DNA from: Stenopsyche tienmushanensis
Taxonomy: Eukaryota > Arthropoda > Insecta > Trichoptera > Stenopsychidae
Assembly (NCBI GenBank): GCA_008973525.1
Contig: WACJ01000305.1
Location: forward strand, 310,001-374,000
Direction of reading: 5' to 3'
DNA length: 64,000 nucleotides
Each line of letters opens with the position of its first letter. Position 1 is the stretch's first letter. The position numbers and the translations under genes are program-made. Positions 46,900 to 58,310 of the stretch are shown here, piece after piece. The notes under the pieces are model-generated. The model worked only from the letters and a program-made list of their open reading frames with translations, did no database searches and was not told the origin of the DNA.

Positions 46900-49572
46900 T
46901 TAAGTGTATTTATAAAATTAATCGAATATTATGCGTTTTTTTTATCAGATAATTTAGAAAGTTAAACAAAATAGAACTCAAAAAGCATGACGTTAAATGA
47001 TTTCTTTTACTCTCTGAATTAGTTAAATAAAATCATTGAAGTATTTTAAATCGGAAATTATTACTGATGAAGAAAAATATTTTTTAAGGAAATTGCTCGT
47101 TTGCTTCTGCCAATCGAAATTACAACAATGAAATGCAAAAAAGAAAAAAAAGTACTAACAATGCTACACTGATAACCATAGAAAATATTTACCAATTTTT
47201 ATTTTAAGAAAATGACGAAATTAATACTGATTTAAGTAAAACGAGAACCTTTGAAAAGACTGAATGAAAACGTGTTGCGCAACAGAAAATGCTACTTCTC
47301 GCTTTCTTTCTTCTGTGACGGGATCAAAAAGCTTCCTATCCGATGGATTAAATGTATTTTTAATTAAGGGAATAATGTAGAAAAATAACATACTCCATTT
47401 ATATTTTTATATATCACTAATAAATTTGCACATCAAAATTCCGGGTTATATTTGAATCGCCGTCGTATATATATAGTTCATATAAAATATTCGAATATGT
47501 TATCAATTTTACACTCGATATTCGAATAATTTATTTTACAAATATTTGGGATCCTTAATCTTGATGTAGTGATTTATTTTTTTAGGAAAACCGTCTTAAT
47601 CCTAATATAATCTGATATTCATATCTATAAAAATTACACTAATAATAACGTCAGGCAGGACTGCTTCAATCAGAAGGGATTGATTCGTGACAATAATTGA
47701 AATATAATACTTGGTATTCTTCCTCAAAGTCATAAATATGATATTTTTCATTTTATTTGCTTTTAAAATTGCCAGTTTTTTTTATAAATTATTTTAACTC
47801 GCAGATTCATAGTCCAAAAATATTTAAATCGCTTCATTTGATGAACATGTGCCCTTTTTTATTCGCATCGTTGCGATCGATCGAACTTTGAAGCATTTGT
47901 TATTTTCAAAATTGATCTACTATCTATAATAAGATAATCGAGTCGAGATTGCGATCGGATCTGATTGATACGATATCCTATTGTCGAAACTGGGCTTGGC
48001 ACGTGCCAATCCTGTGATTGCAAGTAAAATACAGGCACCCCTCTAAAACGACGATAGTTGAATCATATCGATAAAAAAGGGCGATTAGGCTAAATTTTTT
48101 TTAAATTTTGTTTAAGAAAAATATGTATATTTTATCATTACATTATAGTTGTTATCTTAATCTTGAATATTGTTTAATTAATATTATAAGGGCCTTCAAA
48201 TCTGCGAATGACATGATTCAATACATGAATAGGTAATCTTTATTTTGCTATGGTGTTTGATCATCGATATTTTTTGCTAGTATTTTATTTTTTCAGATTT
48301 CGTTATCAACAAGTATGATAAAGCGAACACATTACGAATTGATACATAAATATATAGCGAATTTAAACAAATCGAACTGGATTAATTAAACGCCGAATTT
48401 TTACAACCGCCATATCTTAACCCTTCGCCGCAGACAAACATGGAAAATAATTTATCGTATAAAATATGAACGACGATTAGGCGTCTTTACGAGCGTCGTT
48501 CAAAGTTTGCTCCCGGTGCAAAGGTCGTGTTATTTTATTATAATCGAATTAGCACCGGTAAATATTATTTTTGCCGTGCGCTAATAGTATTTGTAGACCA
48601 TTTTTTTCTTCGCCGTATGTAAATGTGGTAATGTCTGAGTCGATTTTTTCCAAGTCCGATGTAATGCGCGCAAGAAACGCCATTACACGGCTCCGTTTCA
48701 GTCTCATTATCCTTGTTTGTAATAAACGTTTGTGTTAAAAATTACAACATTCTAATATGTTTGATGCGGTTGCAGGCCCATAAGCAGTGTTTATGTACCG
48801 AATAATGCATTCCGAGAAATCGCTCAAGGTGTTGGAAGTTTCTTCATTGGCGGCAAAAAAAAAAGATTCAAGACCTTTGACGTAATGCTCATTTCGAACT
48901 GATATCCTGGTCCGAATTTTTTTTTTCATTCAGCTTTGCTGCAATTCAAGAAGGCGTTTTTTTCTGCTCATTCTTGCACGATGCATATTGTCAAAATATG
49001 TTGGTTTTTGTTATAAAGACATTAGTCAAATATTTAAACTGTTGACTGTGAAATTCAACGATGATCTTTTGATTTATTTGCTTTCAAATATATTAACACA
49101 TATTGTACACAATATACACATTTAACGTTTTGAATTTATGAGCGATTTTTTTTTGCCACCAGGAAATTTAGGATATTAATCAAAAGTTTCAAGAGTGCTT
49201 AAGTCAGCTGCCTTAACTGGTTATTTAGCATAATTTAATGCGACCCACATTTTAAGAAACCTTGAAACAATAGAAGCAATGTTATGTTAACATTTTAGAC
49301 TATATATTAACCCCTTCCAAGCGAGGCATTTCTTAGCGCTATCATTCATTAATATGATAAGAAATATATACATTTATTCAATCAACAAATTTACTTATCA
49401 CTGTCTACAAATCTAGAATTTGAAATATGCTAGTCATGAAAAAAAATCAAGTGTTTGTAGATTTTATGATTAAATAAAAGTGTTGATATTAAACATTGCA
49501 TTCATCATTCTAAAAATTTTGGAAGATTGGAAATATTAATATTTCGGATCCAGATTTTCCTTGATTACCTTA
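46900..49572. other. No gene seen
   Basis: Very AT-rich. TTAACCCTTCGCCGCAGAC at 48417 and TTAACCCCTTCCAAGCGAGG at 49307 look like isolated piggyBac-type MITE ends with no recognised partners. A minus frame at 48735-48929 is unidentified. Confidence 0.5.
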
Positions 49573-49772
49573 GGCCTGATTCACACTATGGTGCCAGTAA
49601 CGGTTCGATCACGCTCCGGTCTCGGTCCGATCAAATATTCTTACACAAGAAACAATCAGAGTATTCACACTATCGGATCGTTCCAATCCCGTTTTTTGTA
49701 TGAGAATATTTGACCGGACCGAGAGCGAGAGCGAGATCGAACCGTTACCGGCACCATAGTGTGGATCAGGCC
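49573..49772. mobile_element. Harbinger-like foldback MITE, copy 2
   Basis: A 200-bp near-palindrome with left arm GGCCTGATTCACACTATGGT and complementary right arm ending ATAGTGTGGATCAGGCC. It is flanked by TTA on both sides (49570-49572 and 49773-49775). It aligns over its whole length with copy 1 at 26999-27202. Confidence 0.87.
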
Positions 49773-50157
49773 TTAAGGCAATTAATACAATTATGCAGAG
49801 ACGTCTATGGAGTGAATTTACAACAATAATCATACTTTTAAGATCCTGTCCTATTTAAAAACCACTATTCAAACATCAAATAAAATGGGAAACTGTCACA
49901 TAAAAAAATCGTTTCGCTAGAAAAGGGAAAGTTTGATATATTTGTATGTGTATTTTTTTCCATATAAATATGTTTCAGAAGATATACACATTACTAAAAT
50001 ATTTTCCTCGACTATCTTTCAACCCTTAGCGTACGATCTAGTTTTTAGAAATTATAATTAGCAGAGCGACGGTATTATAACTAAAAATTGCACAATTTAC
50101 ATAAAATATTACGGATATTGAAATGTTTTTTTTATAAATAAATTTACTGGTTTTGAT

Positions 50158-50490
50158 TATACAGGGTGTTATGCACATGGACCGACATTTTTTTTTTTTA
50201 GTTAGGGGGCCCTTTGCTACGTTACACACATTGGCCCAATGTCCTAAGTGTTAGGGTTTTCGAAATAGATTTTTTTTAACATTTTGAAAAAATACCCAAA
50301 ATTTTACCTTTAAACGGTCATAAATTTTTAATTTGTGGTCGTAATAGTACGAAATAGCTGTTTATGTATTTTGCAATGTATTTAAGATCTAAATAAATCA
50401 TGATTTTATGCAATTGGTTAAAAAAAATACTGAGCTTCCAAAATCACATAAAATGTGCAAACGAATGAGAAATATCAACTTTTAAATTAT
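50158..50490 (+). repeat. Interspersed repeat R-A, copy 2
   Basis: It starts TACAGGGTGTTATGCACATG. Its body is the reverse complement of 7515-7760. It adjoins the mariner at 50532, and its right end may have been replaced by that element. Confidence 0.6.
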
Positions 50491-50531
50491 TTGAACAAAC
50501 AAATTTGCCAGGGTTAGGATTATATAATATA

Positions 50532-51180
50532 TTAGGTTGTCCCATAAGTTTCTTTCGAAAATGAACACAGATGTAATCATAGCCATGGTTGACGAAAACC
50601 CGCGATATTCTATTCGCGAAATAGCTAACAAGTTAGAAATTCCACGAACATTCATCCATAATCATCTGACAAAATTGGGCTACATCAATCGTTCAGATGT
50701 GTGGCTTCCTCATGAACTGACTGACTTAAATAAACTTCAGCGTATTTCAACATGCGATCTTCTTCTCCAACGACATAATTGCCAACGTTTTTAGAAGAGA
50801 CTTGTCACTGAAGATGAAAGTTGGATACTCTATAAGAATATCCAACGTAAACGGTCTTGAACCAAGGATACAGAAGCTTTAACTGTAACTAAACCTGGCC
50901 TACATCCAAAAAAAGTTGAAGTTGAGTTGGTGAAACGATCAATTCAACAAAATATTATTTCCAACTAGATAATCTAAAGGATGCAATTGCCAAAAAACGG
51001 CCAGAATTAGCGAATAGACGAGGCGTTGTTTTTCATCACGATAACGCCAGGCCTCATGTGTCTTTGCTCGTCAGAAATAAATTATTATCACTTGACTGGG
51101 ATGTTTTACCTCATCCTGCATACTCTCCGGACATTGCCCCTTCAGATTATTATTTATTTATTCCATTGAAAAATCATGTA
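50532..51180 (+). mobile_element. Mariner element with 5' internal deletion and 3' truncation
   Basis: It starts TTAGGTTGTCCCATAAGTTT preceded by TA, the typical mariner terminal repeat. The transposase helix-turn-helix begins almost directly after the terminal repeat, so the 5' UTR and first 50-60 codons are deleted. Similarity stops at about 51170 without a right terminal repeat. Confidence 0.85.
50555..51170 (+). pseudogene. Mariner transposase, decayed
   Basis: An open frame (50537-50794) encodes TDVIIAMVDENPRYSIREIA, TTVHRHL-like FIHNHLTKLGYINRSD and VWLPHELTD. This is the second helix-turn-helix plus the mariner WVPHEL motif. After a frame break come RLVTEDESWILYKNIQRKRS (first catalytic Asp in the TxDExW context) and TKPGLHPKK. 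Then KKRPELANRRGVVFHHDNAR (second Asp) and SLDWDVLPHPAYSPDIAPSD plus YYLF (third Asp). All three catalytic positions of a DD34D mariner can be read, but in different frames and with a deleted block after HPKK. The N-terminus and last about 70 residues are missing. Inactive. Confidence 0.88.
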
Positions 51181-51210
51181 AATTAATTCCTTTTGTGACC
51201 TTATTCTGTG

Positions 51211-51326
51211 GCTCGCACGGTCTTCAGATCTGACACCACTGGATTTTTTGTCTAGGGACGAGCCCTATTCCATAGCACGCACGGTCCCCAGACCTGACAC
51301 CATTGGATTTGTTTGTCTAGGGACGA
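51211..51326 (+). repeat. Tandem duplication of a transposase motif segment
   Basis: Two units of about 53 bp, about 62 bp apart, share CGCACGGTC, CAGA, CTGACACCA and TTTGTCTAGGGACGA. In one frame they read ARSSDLTPLDF and ARSPDLTPLDL. This is the PRSPDLTPLDFFLWG motif around the third catalytic Asp of the Tc/mariner family also seen at 10408. The repeat units are dead. Confidence 0.75.
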
Positions 51327-51329
51327 TCT

Positions 51330-52860
51330 GACATAAAACGATTATGTATTCCTATTTGAATACGAGTTTTCAAAGATTTCCGGGAGAGATTTTTTCAGAT
51401 GCAATATCCAAAATATTTGGTTACATCATCCCTTGTGTTGGAATAAAATGGTATTTTACTGATATTGTTTATGGACCAATTGGAAATCATTGAAAGAAAA
51501 ACCTATATTTTTTACTTGTTTTGAATATGGTGGCATTTGTTTGTTGAAGGTTAATATTGAATAGAATTGCAATTGATCCTTAACCACATGTGCGCTAGGA
51601 AATCTATTATTAAAGTAGTAAAAATGTATTAAAACTTATAAAAATATCCAAATAACTGTCATAACACTTGGTGGAAATAGTGTACTTAGATCGTCGAGTA
51701 TACTTGAATCTTATTGGATGTTATTGGGTAGCCTAAGACAACATTGCCATGACATTTCTTCATTGGTAAAAATTGTATAAGGTGTGTCGATTTGAATTGG
51801 CAGGCCGCAGAAGATGTTCAACGGCAGGCAGTGAAATTATGATTTCATCGACGATGACTTTCCGCCATGTCCAAATATATACCGGAATGCGATTTCCGCC
51901 ATGATTCATTCCATCCATATGCAGTTGCCCTTGTGCAAGCGTCGCAGCCTTTCATGGCGTTTAGTTGTTTGCAGAAATGATGGATGGTGTTCGAATCCGA
52001 ACCCGGAACAACGCTCAAAATATTTAGTCAGCGACCATCACGTCTGCGTCACACCGGTGATTGACTGTGGCAAAAACCCGCACGGTGAAACGTCGACAAG
52101 CAGTCAAAACAACGCGCGACAGATGCCGCGAGGACACAATGTGTTGATGCTGGGACCTCGTCGGTGGACCAGAAAAAAATCGGTGGTCGTTAACATCGAA
52201 GAAGAGGCTCGATCGATCAATTTCGGTTCTATTCCGCCTCGTTATCGGCGCTGTTTTTCTTCGGCGCGAACGGGTGGTCGTTATGTTGTCGATCCGCGGA
52301 TGTGCATTTGGCCGCTAATAAAATTCCAGGCTATGCCGAATACATTATTATTATATCATGTTGATCTATGAGATTAGAGCGAATGAGTAATGAAAGGCGG
52401 TGCAGATTTTTAACACGTAAACATCCACGCGATTTCGATCTAAATGACCGTTTTCGTTTTTTATGCAGGACATATATTATGTCAAACAAATATGAACGAT
52501 GAGAAACAGCATCCCGATATATTGCCCTCTCTATCAAATCGATTTGCGAACGAATTCCCAGAAAACACTGCAATTGGTTATCCAAATAACATACCAAACT
52601 TTAGCCAATTCGATAAGTTTTGTGAGAAAAAAATCATTTCAAAATTTGAAGAAATACATTTTCTTTTTTTGTAACTAAAAACAATTACTTTTTTGTCATA
52701 GTTTGATATAAAATACGCAATATGAAGCATTTTGAAGAATTTTAATGAAAATCACATGCATACTTGTTTACAAAATAAGTGATTTGTATAGTTTTAGATT
52801 GAGTCATAAATAGTTGCCGGTGAAAACAAACCGTTATAATTACTCGATTTTACCCTTTAT
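51330..52860. other. No gene called; one 156-codon frame
   Basis: 51901-52371 is open for 156 codons in a GC-richer patch starting at an ATG. The translation has no recognised domain, and overlapping shorter frames exist on the other strand at its end. It may be chance; a lineage-specific exon cannot be excluded. Confidence 0.4.
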
Positions 52861-52874
52861 GAGTCATCAGTATT

Positions 52875-52970
52875 GGCGAGTATAGGGCAAGAATACCCAA
52901 CCAATCAATCGCGATCGACTGGTCGATCTTAAAGCAAAATTTTTATCTTGATCGATTGATCAAGATTTGA
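52875..52970. repeat. Palindrome-rich GATC tract, possibly a hAT end
   Basis: ATCGCGATCGACTGGTCGAT and TCTTGATCGATTGATCAAGA (52946-52965, arms of 8 bp with a 4-base loop) lie next to each other. CCCAACCnnTCnATCGCGATCG near a terminus recalls hAT elements. No inverted partner end was found. Confidence 0.35.
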
Positions 52971-53099
52971 TCAAAATAACGACTTATTTTCACAATGCGA
53001 ATGAACGAATTTTCTGGAAGCATAACAATAACATTTCAGATAATGATAGGAGCAACGTCCATGTCTTAATTTCTTTAATTTCCATTAACAACTGGGCAA

Positions 53100-53362
53100 T
53101 GGAATTACCTTGCAGAAAGATCGCTACGAGAGAAGGGGAGCATTAAACCGAGTATAAAAAAGATGCAGATCGGCATACAGTTAAGCTTCGGGGTCAGCTT
53201 CGGCTTAGCTCTGAGCGAGCTTCGTTATGAGCTTTGACTCACTTTCGAGTGAGCTTTGAGCCAGCTTCAAATCAGCTTCGGCCCTTGTTCTAAGACTCGT
53301 TTATTAAAGCTAAATAAATGTTTGAAAAAAAAAACGGCAATTATTTTTGACTCAACCTGACA
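53100..53362 (+). mobile_element. Possible solo LTR
   Basis: GAGTATAAAAAAG (53151) gives a TATA box. It is followed by a repetitive leader of AGCTTCG/GAGCTTTGA units (53184-53283). An AATAAA signal (53313) and an end ACTCAACCTGACA (53350-53362) follow. TATA, polyadenylation signal and -ACA end in this order suggest an LTR. No 5' TGT border, target duplication or internal retrotransposon sequence was found. Confidence 0.3.
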
Positions 53363-53446
53363 ATACAGTGACATTTGATTACATTTTGCCCTCTTGTAAC
53401 ACGGCGTGCACTTAAAAAAATATCGAAATGTGTTAATATATTTTTA

Positions 53447-53610
53447 TTTTGAGGTGTCTTTTAACAATCCCCTTTATGTGGGACCATTACCAATTATTTT
53501 GACATGGTTTTCCATGGCGTTTATATGTTTTTAAAAATGTGGCCACACCTCCTGTAGATTTGAACCCAAGATGATTGAGTTACGAATCCAACCGCTTAAC
53601 ATAACTACGA
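53447..53610 (-). mobile_element. tRNA-derived SINE, copy 1
   Basis: On the minus strand, TGTTAAGCGGTTGG (A-box-like) is followed about 30 bp later by GGGTTCAAATC (B box). A tRNA-unrelated body follows and is shared with copy 2 (blocks TGTGGC, ACATTTTTAAAA, AAAACCATGT and GGGATTG). The polymerase III promoter plus a shared unrelated body define a tRNA-derived SINE. Confidence 0.65.
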
Positions 53611-53700
53611 CAGGTTCATCCAACATTTCGACTAATTATTCTTCGTTCAATGTACGATCTTCCAATATTTTAATCGATATCTTGAATATCAAAATCATCA
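53611..53700 (-). pseudogene. Small coding-like remnant of TTAA-family R-C
   Basis: Minus-strand sequence around AATATTGGAAGATCGTACAT and AGTCGAAATGTTGGATGAAC matches 55180-55235. In the better copy it reads ILEDLALIEDELVEILNEST, an acidic N-terminal-like stretch. Here the frame is broken. The SINE at 53447 abuts it. Confidence 0.4.
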
Positions 53701-54200
53701 AATTCTCCAGCAACACACGACAAATGTTAATTGTCTCCATATCAAATGATATTCATCTTCTATTGGCGGTACAACATTTTCTCAAGAGACTACTTTTGGC
53801 TGCAGCTTTTTCCAGCAAGCATTTAAAGTGGATGTCTTGGTGCATTGTCCGGTATTAATAATATTTTAAAATCAAGATTATTTCATATCAGGTATAAAAC
53901 ATTTTTAAAATCACGTGAATCCTTTCGCATGTTTTTTGATATGTAGGTTCGATGGTACATTTTCTACAGCACAATCCCGTTTCAACTACATTGAATATCT
54001 AGTCTGGCGTGAAACCCTTATTTTTTTATAATTTCAACCAATTCTGAAGTCAATTATTTATATCCACCCTTGCAAATTATAAAATCAAGATATTTTAGTA
54101 AAAGCCAAAATATCATTGAGTCACTGCTTTTCTAGCTAAATACAATTTATTTAACTTATTAAGATATTTCTAACACGTCAATACATATACTTATCATACG

Positions 54201-54235
54201 CGACGATATATCGTTGTCTGGCACTTGAAGGGTTA
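54201..54235 (-). repeat. TTAA-family R-D terminus (inverted)
   Basis: CGACGATATATCGTTGTCTG then CACTTGAAGGGTTATT. It mirrors 39620-39660. The TTAA itself has decayed to TTAT. Confidence 0.5.
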
Positions 54236-55139
54236 TTCGCATAAGGGCTGAAATATCATGCTGATCGAAGCCATGGCTGTAAATTCGTTCGTCGCCATCG
54301 CGATACCATCAGTCAAACGTTCTTCTAATTAGAAGCGACGTGTTCTTCACTTCCTCTCGAATCTCATCGCATTAATGCGCGTATATCATTAGTTGAGATC
54401 TGAGCAATTAAGCCATGTCTGTACAATTGTGTTTTGATATATTGCGCGATTTATGAGATAATTAAAACGTCGTAAATCGAGACCCGAGACCTAATACGAC
54501 GTCCGCGGCTCGCGTGGCCGACGCCATTTGTCTGCAGCACCAGAGCATATTTGCTGTGAATTTTCAGAAACGAAAGAAACATCGTCCTCGGGAATGATTA
54601 CCCTAATTTCATATAATATTCCGTTGGGGCGAAATTTAGACCACAAGGCGACCAAATCTAATTTCTCATTCCTTCGAAGCCTTCATAGCATTTGAATTTA
54701 AACTCTAACATACGCTTTTATCAAACAAGCGCTTATTGTCGACGATTTCAAAAATATGAGGTTAGCTTTATCGAATGGTTTTCATTTTAAATACCAAATT
54801 CATTCAGAAACTGATGGTACAACGTGTATACTTAATTGAAATTAACAGGCTACTTTACAAATATATTAAACTATTTTTCAATGTAATTGTCATCGTGATC
54901 GAGACATTCTGTAGTCGAAGCACCAGCTTTTGTATGCCAGTGTCATAAGACTTCCGCCAACAGCTTTTAGATTCTGGGGTGTAATGACACACTCACGTCT
55001 CATCCCCCGTCAAGACATATTTCATAAAAGCTCATACATACCCATTATAGGACCATTTTCTATTAAAATAAATCTAATTTAATAGCCATTTCTATGCCTT
55101 CATTGATTGTTTTTATGTGAAAAATGTAGATACTTCACT

Positions 55140-55654
55140 GCAACTGCTTATTGAGTCATTAATTGTGGTAGATTCATTTAATATTTCGACTAATTCGTCT
55201 TCGATCAATGCAAGATCTTCCAATATTGCTTAGATGTCATGAATATTCATGTCCGCGGTCCAGCAAGTGTTAAATTTTCATCTTGATCGATGTATCCTAA
55301 TATTTTTTCAAATGTTCGACGAATATAATATGCTTTAAATATTGAAATTATACCTTGGCCAATCGTAATTATGTCTGTCGGGACCGTCGCAACGTGTATG
55401 AAACTTGTACATAAATAAATAAACACTGTCGATAGCACACACAATATTCGGTCATTTCTTAAAGTAAACGTAAAGAATACACTTGAAGTCGATTCATTAT
55501 ATCATTCACGTATTTATACAATCGTATGATCTACGCAAGATACTCTCTCCGTCTCTATTTCTCTCCAAACTCAACGTGTAAAAATGCTCTTTATGAGTCA
55601 CTGGAATTAGGACACAATACTGTAATACTGTGTCTTATCTCTTTGGGGGGTTAA
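55140..55654 (-). mobile_element. TTAA-family R-C element, 5' part on minus strand
   Basis: Its outer end is at the right: TCACTGGAATTAGGACACAA, TACTGTGTCTTATCTCTTTG and GGGGTTAA (55648-55654). Inward it matches 26335-26783 and the complement of 32740-32830. Further in, minus-strand frames include a 65-codon one (55247-55444) and then ILEDLALIEDELVEILNEST. These may be the start of a lost transposase. piggyBac-like placement rests on the TTAA/CCC ends. Confidence 0.55.
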
Positions 55655-57500
55655 TGGTATCCTTTGTGATAAATTGAATAAATAAATGTATTTATATTCA
55701 AAGAAAAATAGTAATGGCTTGTGCGGTTTCCAAAAGGTGGATGTGCTTCGCTAATAAATAAACCCAAACAATCATCAGGCACATCTATTTAATGTTGTTT
55801 TCGCATCCAAAGAACACTATTTCAAATTGAGTTAGTCATTGAACTGATATAAATTGAAGACTTAAAGCAATATCCAATGACAGGAATCGAGTTTTTATTG
55901 ATATTCGATTAAAGTAATATCGGAGTTGTCAATAGTCAGACCGCTCTGCTTCGTGTCTGCAATCAACGCGTCTATTGATCGTGCCAATTGTCCTAGGGGC
56001 CTTCCTGTTGTTGGTCAGCACACTGCCAAAAGGTCATTATGATAAATTTGGAATTGTCGTATTCCTTCGTCTCGATATTTGCTTAATCGCATCGGAATTA
56101 GCGCGTCTGCCGCAATCTGTCTGCGTTATCAGCCATTTTAGTTCGCCAATTTATGTAGGTGGGATTCACACTAGAGAAAAAACATCTCTCGGGTGTGTAA
56201 ACTCAGATCTGTATCGTCGCGTCGGGAGCTCGAATTATGCTCAGCCTACTTGCTGAAAATTTGGTTACCAAAATCATAACAGACCGACGTTATCGTACTC
56301 CCCTTGAAAATATCGCTTTTTTCAAATGAATCGCTATACGTTTGCGAATTTGCCAAAACGAGCGGTAGCAATCTACGGCGATCTCAAATACAGGAATTGT
56401 CGCGTGTAATTAACATATCCGAAGAACTAGCAGATCTTCGACGATTAATTACGTTGGCCCCATCAGCGGCTTCGTTTTTATCGTTGGAATTTTTAGCGAA
56501 TCTCTTCTCTGGCCGGAATCAGGTTTTAGCAAAGCTGTCTTCGCATATCGAAGAAAAAAAGCCGCAGAATTATCCTTGTTTATTTACCACTGCCACACCT
56601 TCTAATCTGCACGCACACACGCATAATGTCTCAATAATTATTGTTGATTCAAGATATTTACATTGGGCTGATTGTGTTTTTTGGTGAGAAAATAGTGAAA
56701 TATCTCGATTTACGGCGTGCGAGAATTCTTCAGAAAATCTCAAGCCGATCTGCGCATTACTAATTAAAATACTGTGAGAAAGTTTGCGTTTGATGTAAAT
56801 ATTTTGATGAAATGCGTCGTAAGAAATTTCGATTGTAAATCGCCAGTAACGAACGGGATATAGTCCTGAGGGTCCGCCAAAAGGACCGCCGAAAGATGCG
56901 ATATTATTAACGACGCGCTCTGGGCTCGTTCGCGATTAATGACGTGTTACTCGAGTGGCAAGAGCCGTTTGATGTCTTATTTTTCAATAACGCATGTGTA
57001 CCTCAACATCTCGTATATAATGCGGGGAGAACCATTACAGAATGCAATCAGAGCTCATGAAACGAATAAACAAATCGTTCCTGTCGTTCGCTGAAAGATA
57101 GCAATATTTCAGCTAACACGTTGCGTTCGTTTGAATAAATCACCACAACGTTTTAAAACATTCGTTATATTGCACGAGAATAATCGATTTTATAAATAAA
57201 CGCCACTGGCGAAACGTAGCATATTCGCGGCTTTGACATGGCCGACAAAAGAATGCATTCGGTCCACTTTGAGCCAATATATTTTTTATATCAACAGACT
57301 GCTGGCAAATAGTAAGTTCAATCAAGTTCCCGCCCTATACTTGTAGCCACGTCTATCAAAGCCCTAGCCACCTTGTATCGAAAGCAGACGATGCTTATAT
57401 AACAATAATTAACATAAACTACTTGTATACAGAAAATCAGCATTGTAGATTATAATTTAATAACGATATGTGCATTTTATAAAAAAAATATTAATATCCT
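55655..57500. other. No gene called
   Basis: Frames of 93 codons (55975-56256) and 127 codons (56304-56687) on the + strand are open but start without an ATG, lie in different frames and match nothing I recognise. No repeats were recognised. Confidence 0.45.
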
Positions 57501-57598
57501 CAACGTTGAAAGCTTGATAGATTGTAAATTTCTTGATTTACATTGTATAAACCCTGACTGAAATAAATATTATCTTTGTAGAAAAGGATGCAAAATTT
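57501..57598 (+). repeat. hAT 3'-end repeat, copy 4
   Basis: It starts CAACGTTGAAAGCTTGATAG and ends GAAAAGGATGCAAAATTTAA, aligned with copies at 3331, 23593 and 37408. Confidence 0.75.
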
Positions 57599-58114
57599 AA
57601 GTCGCTATAATATAATTGGTTTGTTATTGGTGTAGTGGGTGCTTTATGCTTCATATGGACACATACACATACATACAATAGAGGCGACGCGACGCATGCG
57701 CGTTTGTATGATATATGCAACAGATACGGACACACTACAAACAATTTTCCAATCAATTGTAGCTTGGAGTTTCATTTTTCGTGACGTTCAAGCAAATTTA
57801 CCTTACCTTTCCTATACAAGTTTCAGCTTAAATATTTAAAAACCTATGTGTTACCAATTTATAATGAATTATTTCCCATAAATCCTATTAAATGCATAAA
57901 GCACCCTCTAAAAATGCCGAGACAAGGTTAAGTCGTCGCAAATTTCTGGTTCCCCTAATATTTTGTCAATATATATCATATCTATTAAAACATTTTGCTA
58001 TATCCAGTCCAGGTTTTCTTTCGCTGCGTATTTCATCGAAAATTTGATTCATCACCGCTACTGGATTAGATTTTAAATGAAGATGCTGTTTTTATTGGTG
58101 GACACTACACAAGA

Positions 58115-58310
58115 AACATTACCTTTTTGATGTGGCTTTTAGCAATCCCTTTTATGAGACTATTGCCAAGCATTTTTACATGGTTTTTCATAGCGAATAT
58201 GTGTTTTAAAAATGTGGTGGATAGCCACACCCTCCCTCCTGTAGACTTGAACTCATAACAGTATAGTTACTACTCTGACCGCCTAATCACGAGACTATCA
58301 ACATCTTCAC
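58115..58310 (-). mobile_element. tRNA-derived SINE, copy 2
   Basis: On the minus strand: TCTCGTGATTAGGCGGTCAG (A-box-like), then GAGTTCAAGTCTACAGGAGG (B box and beyond), then GTGTGGC and the body shared with copy 1. CTACAGGAGG after the B box is identical in both copies. The tRNA part is better preserved here than in copy 1. Confidence 0.7.

Noticed and set aside
51901..52371. 156-codon + frame
   Set aside because: Starts at ATG and is long for this base composition, but no domain, signal peptide or splice evidence was found; left as an unnamed open frame.
56304..56687. 127-codon + frame
   Set aside because: Begins without ATG and has no motif; neighbouring open stretches are in other frames.
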